A DNA stretch of 64,000 nt from an uncultured Bacteroidales bacterium (lineage in GTDB: Bacteria; Bacteroidota; Bacteroidia; Bacteroidales; P3): NCBI GenBank assembly GCA_900316515.1, contig ONDE01000007.1, positions 62,001 to 126,000 on the forward strand. Direction: 5' to 3'. The notes beneath the pieces were generated by a model that did no database searches, had not been told where the DNA came from, and worked only from the letters and a program-made list of their open reading frames with translations. Both the position numbers and the translations under genes were made by a program. Shown here one piece after another: positions 44,022-51,308 of this stretch. The number at the start of each line of letters is the position of its first letter. Positions within the stretch are counted from its first letter, which is position 1.

Positions 44022-45371
44022 ATGCGTAGAATATTCATATTTGCCGCGCTGTTGCTGCTCGGCGGCACCGTGCAGGCGCAGCAGCCGGAGAAGACCCGCC
44101 TGCTGCTCATCATGGACTGCTCCAACTCCATGTGGGACCACTGGCAGTCGGGCTCCAAGATCAAGGTGACGCAGCAGGTGCTGCTGTCGTTCCTCGACAG
44201 CATCTCGCGCCAGCACGATGTCGACGTGGCCCTCCGCGTCTTCGGCCACCTCAACAAGGAGCAGTTCGGCACACGCCTCGAGGTGCCTTTCGGCAGCGAC
44301 AACATCTACCAGCTGCAGAGCAAGATCAAGACCCTCGTGCCGCAGGGCGGCTGCACGGCGGCGGCGGCGCTGACCGACGCCCTGAGCGACTTCCCCGCCA
44401 CGGGCTCCAGCCGCAACCTGATACTCATCATCACCGACGGCATGGATGATTGCGACGCCGAGATATGCGACGTGGCGCGCCAAGTGCAGCTCAGCGGCGT
44501 GGTGGTGCAGACCTTCGTGCTTTGCATCGGCGGCAACCTATCGGCCCACGCCTCGTGCGCCGGCTCGGTCTTCCCCGTGGTCAACGAGGAGGAATACTCC
44601 AAGACACTCTACGACATATTCCGCCTCAGCGGCAAGAAGGCCAAGGTTGTGCTGAACATGGTGGACGCCACGGGCGACCTCTACGAGACCGAGCACCCCG
44701 TGGCCTTCTACGACCACCGCACCGGCGTCATCCGCCACAGCACCATCTACAGCGTGGACAGCAAACTGAAGCCCGACACGCTGCTGATGGACCCCCTCGT
44801 CACCTACGATATGGCCGTCTTCACCCACCCGCCCCTGCGGCGCGAGGCCATGCAGTTCAGCATCGACCGCCCGAACAACGTTGACATCACCGTCAGCGAA
44901 GGCACCCTCAAGGTGCAGTACAGCGGCCAGCGGCCGCAATGGCAGCAGACAGCCGTTGACGTCGTGGTGCGGCGTGCCGGCAGCGGCGAGCGCGTGGCAG
45001 CGCAGGAGGTCGGCGAAACCGGACAGTACCTTGCCGGCCGCTATGACGTCGAGGTGCAGACCCTGCCCGTGACCACCCTGCGCGGCGTCGAGGTGCGCGG
45101 CAATGCCGCCACCGACCTCTCGGTGCCCATGCCCGGCATGCTTATCCTCAGCAAGCCCAAGGGCATCACCACCGGTGCCATCTTCCGCCTGCGCGACGGC
45201 CAGGTGGAATTTGCCACCGACCTCAACCCCAGCACCGCCGGCGAGAGGTTATTATTGCAGCCCGGCCAATACGAGCTAGTCCTCCACCCCCAGAACGCCA
45301 CCAAATACAACAAAGTCCAGACCAAACGCTTCGTGATAGAAAGCAGCCAGACAACAAAGATACAGTTCTAA
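44022..45371 (+). CDS. Exported von Willebrand factor A-domain protein
   Basis: A 449-residue exported protein with signal peptide MRRIFIFAALLLLGGTVQAQ. The VWA domain (about 25-210) has a complete MIDAS: DCSNSMW (DxSxS), the Thr in GGCTAAAAL, and LIITDGMDDCD. The C-terminal ~230 residues form beta-rich repeats (YDVEVQTLPVTTLRGVEVRGNAATDLSVPMPGMLILSKPKG). VWA proteins of this type bind metal-dependent partners or sit in envelope complexes. It is followed 3 bases later by the YD-type gene and lies between the two transketolase halves. Confidence 0.82.
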   Translation: MRRIFIFAALLLLGGTVQAQQPEKTRLLLIMDCSNSMWDHWQSGSKIKVTQQVLLSFLDSISRQHDVDVALRVFGHLNKEQFGTRLEVPFGSDNIYQLQSKIKTLVPQGGCTAAAALTDALSDFPATGSSRNLILIITDGMDDCDAEICDVARQVQLSGVVVQTFVLCIGGNLSAHASCAGSVFPVVNEEEYSKTLYDIFRLSGKKAKVVLNMVDATGDLYETEHPVAFYDHRTGVIRHSTIYSVDSKLKPDTLLMDPLVTYDMAVFTHPPLRREAMQFSIDRPNNVDITVSEGTLKVQYSGQRPQWQQTAVDVVVRRAGSGERVAAQEVGETGQYLAGRYDVEVQTLPVTTLRGVEVRGNAATDLSVPMPGMLILSKPKGITTGAIFRLRDGQVEFATDLNPSTAGERLLLQPGQYELVLHPQNATKYNKVQTKRFVIESSQTTKIQF

Positions 45372-45374
45372 ACA

Positions 45375-46145
45375 ATGAAAAAAGCATTTTTTACTACGAT
45401 AATACTCTGTGCGGTGGCGGTGACAGCCTTGGCGCAGGAGACCCCTTGGTTCTGGCATTTGGACGACTATACTCTCAAGGGATCTGTGGAGGAAGTGCGG
45501 GAATACCGAATTGAGAAGAGAGATGACCCTGAATTGCAGGATACCGACTACTATTTCTACACCTACTCCCCTGATGGACATATACTCACCAAGTACTTTA
45601 ATGATGTGGACAAACTGTGTCACAACATCTACTATTGGAGCACGCACCTCGACTCCATTATCCGAGATGGCGACTGCTACTCCATTGAGTACTATCTTTA
45701 TGATGACAACGGCCGTCTTGAACGGGTGATACATGGAGTCTCTGGGCACACTGACACAATGACCATCATATACGACGAACGGGGCTTCCCTGTAAAGACC
45801 AGTGGAGATTTTGACAGCGAAGCAAACGAACCGTGGTATGAATGGTATGACGACGGGCGTATCAAAGGCATTGGTTCAAAACATTGGGGCAAACGTTATG
45901 AGTACGACAGCTTGGGTCGGTTGATAAAAGAGTCATACCAAGATGAACACGTTGTGACATACACCTACAATGAGCAAGGCGACATTGCACAAATCCAGCG
46001 TGACCCCAATGGCAATTGGTACTACGACAAAGGCAAGGTTACGACAACAAGCTACACTTACAAATACGACAGCCACGGCAACTGGATTGAACAATACATC
46101 AACGGCTGTCTCGATATTATACGCAAGATAACATACTACGAATAA
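45375..46145 (+). CDS. Exported YD-repeat-like protein
   Basis: A 256-residue exported protein: signal MKKAFFTTIILCAVAVTALAQ, then degenerate repeats rich in Tyr-Asp (YYFYTYSPDGHILTKYF, YYLYDDNGRLERVIHG, RYEYDSLGRLIKESY, YTYNEQGDIAQIQ, YKYDSHGNWIEQY). These resemble RHS/YD wall-associated repeats and MORN-like beta hairpins. Similar short secreted proteins are common in Bacteroidales with unknown role. It is less GC-rich than its neighbours and lies in the insertion between the transketolase halves. Confidence 0.75.
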   Translation: MKKAFFTTIILCAVAVTALAQETPWFWHLDDYTLKGSVEEVREYRIEKRDDPELQDTDYYFYTYSPDGHILTKYFNDVDKLCHNIYYWSTHLDSIIRDGDCYSIEYYLYDDNGRLERVIHGVSGHTDTMTIIYDERGFPVKTSGDFDSEANEPWYEWYDDGRIKGIGSKHWGKRYEYDSLGRLIKESYQDEHVVTYTYNEQGDIAQIQRDPNGNWYYDKGKVTTTSYTYKYDSHGNWIEQYINGCLDIIRKITYYE

Positions 46146-46163
46146 TTAATAAAAATAATAATT

Positions 46164-47375
46164 ATGACCCACTACGAAAAACAATCAAGCAAAGAGTTGC
46201 GCGCCGGCATGGGCGAAGGCCTGGTAGAGGCTGGCCGCAAGAACCAGAATGTCGTCGCCCTGAGCGCCGACGTGAAAGGCAGCGTCAAGATGGACGGCTT
46301 CGCCAAGGAATTCCCAGAGCGCTTCATCCAGTGCGGCATCGCCGAGGCCAATATGGTCGGCATCGCCGCCGGCCTGAGCCTCTGCGGCAAGGTACCCTTC
46401 CTGGGCGGCTTCGCCGAGTTCGTCACCGGCCGCGTCTACGACCAGATCCGCCAGGTGGTCTGCTACTCGAACAAGAACGTCAAGATCTGCGGCTCGCACG
46501 CCGGCATCTCGCTCGGCGAGGACGGCGCCACGCACCAGACCATGGAAGACATCGCCCTGATGAAGGTGCTGCCCAACATGACCGTGCTCGTGCCCGCCGA
46601 CTTCAACCAGGCCAAGGCCGCCACGCTGGCCGCCGCCGAGCACGTCGGACCCGTCTACCTCCGCCTCGGCCGCAGCAAGATGCCCTGCTTCCTGCCGGAG
46701 AATGAGAAGTTCGAGATCGGCAAGGCCCAGCTCTTGAACGAGGGCACAGACGTCACCCTTTTCGCCTGCGGCCACCTCGTGTGGGAAGCCCTGCAGGCCG
46801 CCGAGATGCTCGAGAAGGTCGGCATCAGCTGCGAGGTCATCAACATCCACACCATCAAGCCGCTCGACGTGGAGGCCATCGTGGCCAGCGCCAAGAAGAC
46901 CGGCGCCGTGGTCACCTGCGAGGAGCACCTCTTCAACGGCGGCCTCGGCGACAGCGTCGCTCAGGCCCTCGCCCTCCACTGCCCCACGCCGATGGAGTAC
47001 GTGGCCGTGGACGACAAGTTCGGCGAGAGCGGCACCCCCGACGAGATGCTCACCAACTACCACCTCCGCGCCGCCGACATCATGGCCAAGGTCTATGCCG
47101 TCCTCCAGCGCAAGCCCGGTGCCCCCAAGCAGCGTTATTGCCAGAGCTGCGGCATGCCGCTGACCAACGAAGTCTCGAGCGACAATCCCGACTACTGCAA
47201 GTACTGCTTCGCCGACGGCAAGTTTGCACAGGACTGCACCATGGAGCAGATGATAGACTTCTGCGTCCAGTTCGTGGATCAGTTCAACCAGAACACCGGC
47301 CAGCACCTCACCGCCGACGAGTACCGCGAGCAGCTCAGCCAGTACTTTCCCCAGCTCAAGCGCTGGCAGAAATAG
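46164..47375 (+). CDS. Transketolase C-terminal subunit fused to a zinc-ribbon domain
   Basis: A 403-residue protein. Residues 1 to about 310 are the pyrimidine-binding and C-terminal transketolase domains ('GMGEGLVEAGRKNQNVVALSADV', 'FIQCGIAEANMVGIAAGLSLCGKVPF', 'GSHAGISLGEDGATHQTMEDIALM'). Residues 324-403 are a separate zinc-ribbon-type domain: CQSC at 326-329, then YCKYC near 345, with 'CTMEQMIDFCVQF' after it. This matches the putative zinc-ribbon family PF12674, normally a stand-alone domain. The four Cys should bind one Zn. The fusion may serve regulation or partner binding; its function is not known to me. Confidence 0.87.
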   Translation: MTHYEKQSSKELRAGMGEGLVEAGRKNQNVVALSADVKGSVKMDGFAKEFPERFIQCGIAEANMVGIAAGLSLCGKVPFLGGFAEFVTGRVYDQIRQVVCYSNKNVKICGSHAGISLGEDGATHQTMEDIALMKVLPNMTVLVPADFNQAKAATLAAAEHVGPVYLRLGRSKMPCFLPENEKFEIGKAQLLNEGTDVTLFACGHLVWEALQAAEMLEKVGISCEVINIHTIKPLDVEAIVASAKKTGAVVTCEEHLFNGGLGDSVAQALALHCPTPMEYVAVDDKFGESGTPDEMLTNYHLRAADIMAKVYAVLQRKPGAPKQRYCQSCGMPLTNEVSSDNPDYCKYCFADGKFAQDCTMEQMIDFCVQFVDQFNQNTGQHLTADEYREQLSQYFPQLKRWQK

Positions 47376-47392
47376 TCATTGCAACAAACCCC

Positions 47393-47432
47393 ATTACTGT
47401 GTGCGATAATACCCGTTATTGCACACAGTAAT
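47393..47432. terminator. Hairpin after the transketolase C-subunit
   Basis: TTACTGTGTGCGATAA and TTATTGCACACAGTAA form an inverted repeat of about 16 bases with one mismatch and a short CCCG-containing loop, 18 bases after the stop. No strong T-run follows, so it may be a processing or weak termination site. Confidence 0.6.
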
Positions 47433-47449
47433 ACCTATTACAACACGTG

Positions 47450-47869
47450 ATGAAGAAGATATTTTTAGTATGCGTGGCGCTCTTCGCGCTCTCTGTTTCA
47501 GCACAGGTGCGCGTCTTGGCACCAGGCCAGCAGCCCGATACAAATTCGCTGCAGCTTTCTATTATGTTCAACTATAACGAGTCCCCATCGCGACTCCTCA
47601 TTGAGTCGGCCAACTATCGCAGACTAGCACTGAATACCACCATCATTGGCGGTGCAGCCAGCGGCCTTCTTTTTTGCCTCGGTGGCAAGCAGGCTCAACA
47701 GACCGTCAGCGGTGATAGTCCTTTGCCTACACTTGGTGCCATTACAGCCATAGCTACAGGTATTACTGCGCTAATCCTTGAGTATATTTCTATATCAAAG
47801 GAGCGTCAAGCTGGTGAGCAATTGAAAAGGATTACCATATCGGCAGGCGGTGTCTCATATCATTTTTAG
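47450..47869 (+). CDS. Small exported protein with one internal membrane segment
   Basis: A 139-residue protein: signal peptide MKKIFLVCVALFALSVSAQ, a short extracytoplasmic part, a hydrophobic segment (TTIIGGAASGLLFCLGG), then another (LGAITAIATGITALILEYISIS). No family recognised. It is the last gene before the first LOG fragment, whose ATG lies 4 bases past this stop. A GTG one codon upstream is an alternative start. Confidence 0.6.
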   Translation: MKKIFLVCVALFALSVSAQVRVLAPGQQPDTNSLQLSIMFNYNESPSRLLIESANYRRLALNTTIIGGAASGLLFCLGGKQAQQTVSGDSPLPTLGAITAIATGITALILEYISISKERQAGEQLKRITISAGGVSYHF

Positions 47870-47872
47870 AGT

Positions 47873-47980
47873 ATGCACCTAGCAGTCTTCTGCGGCTCGT
47901 CGCTGCCGCACAACAAGGAAATCGTCGAGTCCGCCGCACCTGTGCGCGGTGAAAATGCAGAAATGAAACAACCCCGTTAG
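47873..47980 (+). pseudogene. LOG-family 5' fragment, copy 1
   Basis: The first 65 bases, starting exactly at an ATG, encode MHLAVFCGSSLPHNKEIVE and match the start of a LOG (YvdD/lysine-decarboxylase-like) gene. The match to copy 2 has only two mismatches over those 65 bases. It then runs into unrelated sequence and stops after 35 codons. No Rossmann core or PGGxGTxxE motif remains, so it cannot be an active LOG enzyme. A 27-base segment after the match (47944-47970) recurs at 49689-49715. Confidence 0.85.
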
Positions 47981-48055
47981 GGGAACCGAACACCGCTTAA
48001 TTAAATCAAATAAAGTGAGGAACAGATTGAACAGAAACAATAACTACAGACACGA

Positions 48056-48874
48056 ATGGATAATCAAAAGAAAATGACGGTAACGCTCTTCAAGGTGAAG
48101 GAAATGGACTGCCCGAGCGAGGAGAACATCATCCGTATGAAGCTGGCAGAGCTGGGCGACGACATCGCGTCGCTCGACTTCGACCTGAGGAAGCGCACGC
48201 TGGCGGTGACCCACAGCGAGAGCGCGGCGGAACGTCTCGCAGATGCAATGGAGAGCGTGGACATGGGCGCCAAAATTTTCGAGACACGCGATGCCGATGC
48301 TGCCGACCGACCGTCCGCTGACACGTCGCAACGCCGTGTCCTGTACCGCGTTCTGCTCGTGAACGCCGTCTTCTTCGCCCTGGAGATGGCCATCGGACTG
48401 CTGAGCCGTTCCATGGGACTGGTGGCCGACAGCCTCGACATGCTGGCCGACGCCACGGTGTACGGCATGAGCCTCATGGTGGTCGGAGCCGCCGTCGGAC
48501 GCAAAAAACGCGTGGCCCGGTGGAGCGGGATTTTGCAGACCTTGCTGGCCGTGGCCGGGATGGTCGAGGTCGTGCGGCGTTTTGTCTCGCCTTCCCTGCC
48601 GCCGGAGTATGCGGCCATGATATGGATGTCGGCGCTCTCGCTGGTCGCCAATGCCTACTGCCTCTGGCTCCTCAACCGACAGAAAAGCGGCGACGCGCAC
48701 ATGCGCGCCAGCGTCATCTTCTCGGCCAACGACGTGGTGGTCAACCTCGGAGTCATTCTTTCGGGCGTGGCGGTATGGGTATTCAACAGCCGTGTACCCG
48801 ACCTCGTCGTCGGAGCCGTAGTGTTCATCATCGTAATCCGTGGTGCCATCCGTATTTTCAAACTATCGAAATAA
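48056..48874 (+). CDS. Cation-efflux (CDF-like) membrane protein with N-terminal metal-binding-like domain
   Basis: A 272-residue protein. Residues 1-75 resemble a heavy-metal-associated ferredoxin fold (MTVTLFKVKEMDCPSEENIIRMKLAEL... with a single Cys). Residues 95-272 have five to six membrane helices like a cation diffusion facilitator: 'ALEMAIGLLSRSMGLVADSLDMLADATVYGMSLMVVG' contains the metal-site Asp pair (DSLDMLAD), and 'HMRASVIFSANDVVVNLGVILSG' the second. The usual C-terminal cytoplasmic domain is missing, as in the short cation-transporter subgroup. It lies between LOG fragments 1 and 2. Confidence 0.8.
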   Translation: MDNQKKMTVTLFKVKEMDCPSEENIIRMKLAELGDDIASLDFDLRKRTLAVTHSESAAERLADAMESVDMGAKIFETRDADAADRPSADTSQRRVLYRVLLVNAVFFALEMAIGLLSRSMGLVADSLDMLADATVYGMSLMVVGAAVGRKKRVARWSGILQTLLAVAGMVEVVRRFVSPSLPPEYAAMIWMSALSLVANAYCLWLLNRQKSGDAHMRASVIFSANDVVVNLGVILSGVAVWVFNSRVPDLVVGAVVFIIVIRGAIRIFKLSK

Positions 48875-48921
48875 CCGGGCACTGCTTTACGTCAAACAGA
48901 AAAATAAACCGTTTTAGCACA

Positions 48922-49029
48922 ATGCACATAGCAGTCTTCTGCGGCTCGTCGCTGCCGCACAACAAGGAAATCGTCGAGGCCGCCGCGTCTCAACAAAACC
49001 ACGCCGAAAGATTGATGCATAACATATAA
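48922..49029 (+). pseudogene. LOG-family 5' fragment, copy 2
   Basis: Starts exactly at an ATG and encodes MHIAVFCGSSLPHNKEIVEAAA, then diverges (SQQNHAERLMHNI) and stops at codon 36. It is nearly identical to copy 1 (63 of 65 bases) and clearly related to copy 3 and the intact gene. No catalytic part remains. It precedes the MORN-like lipoprotein by 12 bases. Confidence 0.85.
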
Positions 49030-49041
49030 TATAAAAGGTAT

Positions 49042-49545
49042 ATGAAGAAAGCAATCTTGACACTCGCCGTGCTGTGCGGCATCGGGCTGATGGCCGGATG
49101 CAAGAGCGGCACCGCGGATGAATCTGCCACCGATACCGTGGCGGAAAAAATCAACCAATACAACGCTGATGGCAAAAAGGATGGCCTGTGGCGGTACAAC
49201 GAAGGCGATGTAATGATTACAGAGGTACGCTACGACAACGGCAACGAGTGCGGAGAACTGAAGATGTTCCTTGATGGGAAACTGTTCTGCCATATCAGCG
49301 ACATCGAAAGGGTTGACACCACGATTGGAGAGAACACGTTCGAATACAAAGCGCATTACAAGGATTTCGAAGACGGGTCCATCATCACAAAAGAAGGCAA
49401 CGGATATTACAACGGATACGAAGGGTTGATACCCGACGGCTTCCTCGGCGTGGGTGATTGGCGCGTCTATGACACGTTGAGCGGCACTTACAAGACCGTA
49501 AACCTCACCGAACCCACCTTCGACGAATCAATACGCATCAAATAA
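49042..49545 (+). CDS. MORN-like lipoprotein
   Basis: A 167-residue lipoprotein: MKKAILTLAVLCGIGLMAGC with the lipid Cys at 20. The body has MORN-like hairpins ('YNADGKKDGLWRYNEGDVMITEVRYDNGNECGELKMFLDGKL'). Function is unknown. It is the single gene between LOG fragment 2 and the hairpin region at 49566-49715, so it forms one apparent cassette. Confidence 0.7.
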   Translation: MKKAILTLAVLCGIGLMAGCKSGTADESATDTVAEKINQYNADGKKDGLWRYNEGDVMITEVRYDNGNECGELKMFLDGKLFCHISDIERVDTTIGENTFEYKAHYKDFEDGSIITKEGNGYYNGYEGLIPDGFLGVGDWRVYDTLSGTYKTVNLTEPTFDESIRIK

Positions 49546-49565
49546 CGTTTCACATATAAATAATA

Positions 49566-49640
49566 ATGAAAATGGAACTTTCAGCACAGATTCCCGACAT
49601 CACTATCGGCCGCTCCGCCTGCTGTTGCCTACGAGCTTGA
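49566..49640 (+). pseudogene. Short broken frame and hairpin between cassettes
   Basis: A 24-codon frame (MKMELSAQIPDITIGRS...) starts at an ATG and ends abruptly; it looks like the start of another truncated gene, which I do not recognise. Within and after it, ATCGGCCGCTC (about 49600) and GAGCGCGGCCGAT (about 49645) can pair to form an imperfect hairpin. The block leads into the 27-base segment at 49689-49715 that is shared with the leader of the cation-efflux gene. Confidence 0.45.
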
Positions 49641-49796
49641 CGAGCGAGCGCGGCCGATTTTCGCACAAAAACAACACCCCGCTCATGAGCGCGTTGAAAA
49701 CGCAGAAATGAAACACCCATTCGTAAGAGCGAGAGCAATGAGAGCTTGCTCACAATGCCGAGCCGCAAAATGGGGTGCGAAGCAAACAGATTGAAG

Positions 49797-50366
49797 ATGA
49801 AAAACAATAACAAGAACTCTCTACTCGATTGGGAGAAGATGAGGAGCCAGCCGCCGCTGATTCAGGCCATCTCCGTGGCGTCACTGGTGATGCTGGTGGC
49901 GATGTTTTTCACAATGCGGCAGTACATCGTCACCGTGACGTGGTTCACGTATGTGGGGCTGGTGGGCGGCATCTGTCTCGTGCTCGGGATGTTCCTCTAC
50001 GCCTACAAGGGCCGGTTCCAGACCTTCGGCAAGTACTTCTTCGGCTTTGTGCTGATAGTGTATGCCGCTCTCATTGTCACCGTCTATGCCGGAATCGGCA
50101 GCGAGCGCGAATGGAAAGACCTTGAGGTCGAATCGTACTATGTAAAACTACACGGAACGCGCCCGAGACCGCCGTTCCTTGTTGTCACTATCGACGACCA
50201 ACCCGTAAACATCTACAGATTCAACCAGTCGCTGAGAGAACTGACCCGCCGCTACGGCACCGATTTCAACGACTCCGTCACCGTCGACCTAACAGCTCGA
50301 CAGATTGTGCCGCACTTCTACGTGAAGCCCCATGCCAAAATCAAACCGAAAGCAGACAGCAAATGA
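49797..50366 (+). CDS. Membrane protein of unknown function
   Basis: A 189-residue protein with three predicted membrane helices (about 20-40, 47-68 and 78-98), followed by an extracytoplasmic beta domain (WKDLEVESYYVKLHGTRPRPPFLVVTIDDQPVNIYRF...). I recognise no family with confidence. The stop overlaps the ATG of LOG fragment 3 (ATGA). Its leader shares an ACAGATTGAA...AACAATAAC block with the leader of the cation-efflux gene. Confidence 0.65.
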   Translation: MKNNNKNSLLDWEKMRSQPPLIQAISVASLVMLVAMFFTMRQYIVTVTWFTYVGLVGGICLVLGMFLYAYKGRFQTFGKYFFGFVLIVYAALIVTVYAGIGSEREWKDLEVESYYVKLHGTRPRPPFLVVTIDDQPVNIYRFNQSLRELTRRYGTDFNDSVTVDLTARQIVPHFYVKPHAKIKPKADSK

Positions 50367-50572
50367 ACATAGCAGTCTTCTGCGGGGCGTCGCACCCGCA
50401 CAGCGAACAAATCACAGAAGCCGCGCGGCAGCTCGGCCGCGCCATCGCCCGCGGCGGCCACACGCTGCTCTACCTCTGGACCGACAGCTCGTGCAGCTGG
50501 CAGTACTACCCGCGCCACACGAAGAGTATACATACCGATTGTTCCGAAAAAACATCACACAATAACGAGTAG
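50363..50572 (+). pseudogene. LOG-family 5' fragment, copy 3
   Basis: Encodes MNIAVFCGASHPHSEQITEA and continues to GGHTLLY (37 codons) with only six differences in 111 bases from the intact LOG gene at 51309. The last 54 bases of the match are identical. After the Tyr codon it diverges to unrelated sequence (LWTDSSCSWQYY...) and stops at 50572. The P-loop-like GGSNLGLMG and PGGIGTLDE motifs are missing, so it is a truncated copy. Confidence 0.88.
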
Positions 50573-50574
50573 AT

Positions 50575-50994
50575 ATGTGGAAATTCTATGCACTCCTTTC
50601 GGCGTTCTTCGCCGCCCTGACAGCCATCTTCGCCAAGGTGGGTGTCAAGGATGTCAACTCCAACCTCGCCACGGCCATCAGAACCACCATCATCCTTGTG
50701 CTGACGTGGGGCATCGTGCTGTTCGGCTCACACCTGCGGGAGATTCGCGATGTCAGCCGCCACACGTGGCTGTTCCTCATCCTCTCGGGGGTGGCCACAG
50801 GGCTGTCGTGGCTCTGCTACTTCAAGGCCATCCAGCTGGGCGATGTCTCACGGGTCGCCCCTATCGACAAGCTGAGCGTTGTCATCACCATCATCCTCGC
50901 CTTCGTGTTCCTGCAAGAAAAGGTTAGCGTGAACGTGATTGCCGGAGCCGTACTGATAACCCTCGGCAGCCTGCTGATGCTGATGAAGGCGTAA
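50575..50994 (+). CDS. Half-size EamA/DMT-family transporter
   Basis: A 139-residue inner-membrane protein with four helices and one EamA domain: 'WKFYALLSAFFAALTAIFAKVGVKDVNSNLATAIRTTIILVLTWGIV' through 'LQEKVSVNVIAGAVLITLGSLLML'. Full EamA proteins have two such domains; this single-domain subgroup (about 140 residues) is known and probably dimerises. Substrate unknown. It sits between LOG fragment 3 and the truncated radical SAM gene. Confidence 0.85.
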   Translation: MWKFYALLSAFFAALTAIFAKVGVKDVNSNLATAIRTTIILVLTWGIVLFGSHLREIRDVSRHTWLFLILSGVATGLSWLCYFKAIQLGDVSRVAPIDKLSVVITIILAFVFLQEKVSVNVIAGAVLITLGSLLMLMKA

Positions 50995-51041
50995 TGCGCG
51001 CCGTCGGCGAGGGCGTGTTTTAAACGATAAACCAACCGAAT

Positions 51042-51272
51042 ATGACGATAAAAGAAATAGAGACCAAGAGCATGATGACCAAGTCGAACCTGCCAGTGAG
51101 CGACTTCTCGGTCAACACCTACGTGGGGTGCGCCCACGCCTGCAAGTACTGCTACGCCTCGTTCATGAAGCGTTTCACCAACCACTGCGAGCCCCCCGTC
51201 TACTTCTATCACGAGGAAATCATCCCCTCCACCCGCAACGAGCAGCTGCACCAGACTCGTATCTGCTGCTGA
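51042..51272 (+). pseudogene. Truncated radical SAM protein (N-terminal fragment)
   Basis: A 76-codon frame. Residues 1 to about 52 encode 'KSNLPVSDFSVNTYVGCAHACKYCYASFMKRF' with an intact CxxxCxxC radical SAM motif, typical of the SPL-like/'mobile pair' radical SAM proteins (a family assignment from memory). After about residue 55 it becomes unrelated and stops, whereas the family has about 280 residues or more. It cannot fold as an active barrel. It is the last broken piece before the intact LOG gene. Confidence 0.8.
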
Positions 51273-51308
51273 ATGAAACCACACGCCAACGACAAACACA
51301 CCGACACC

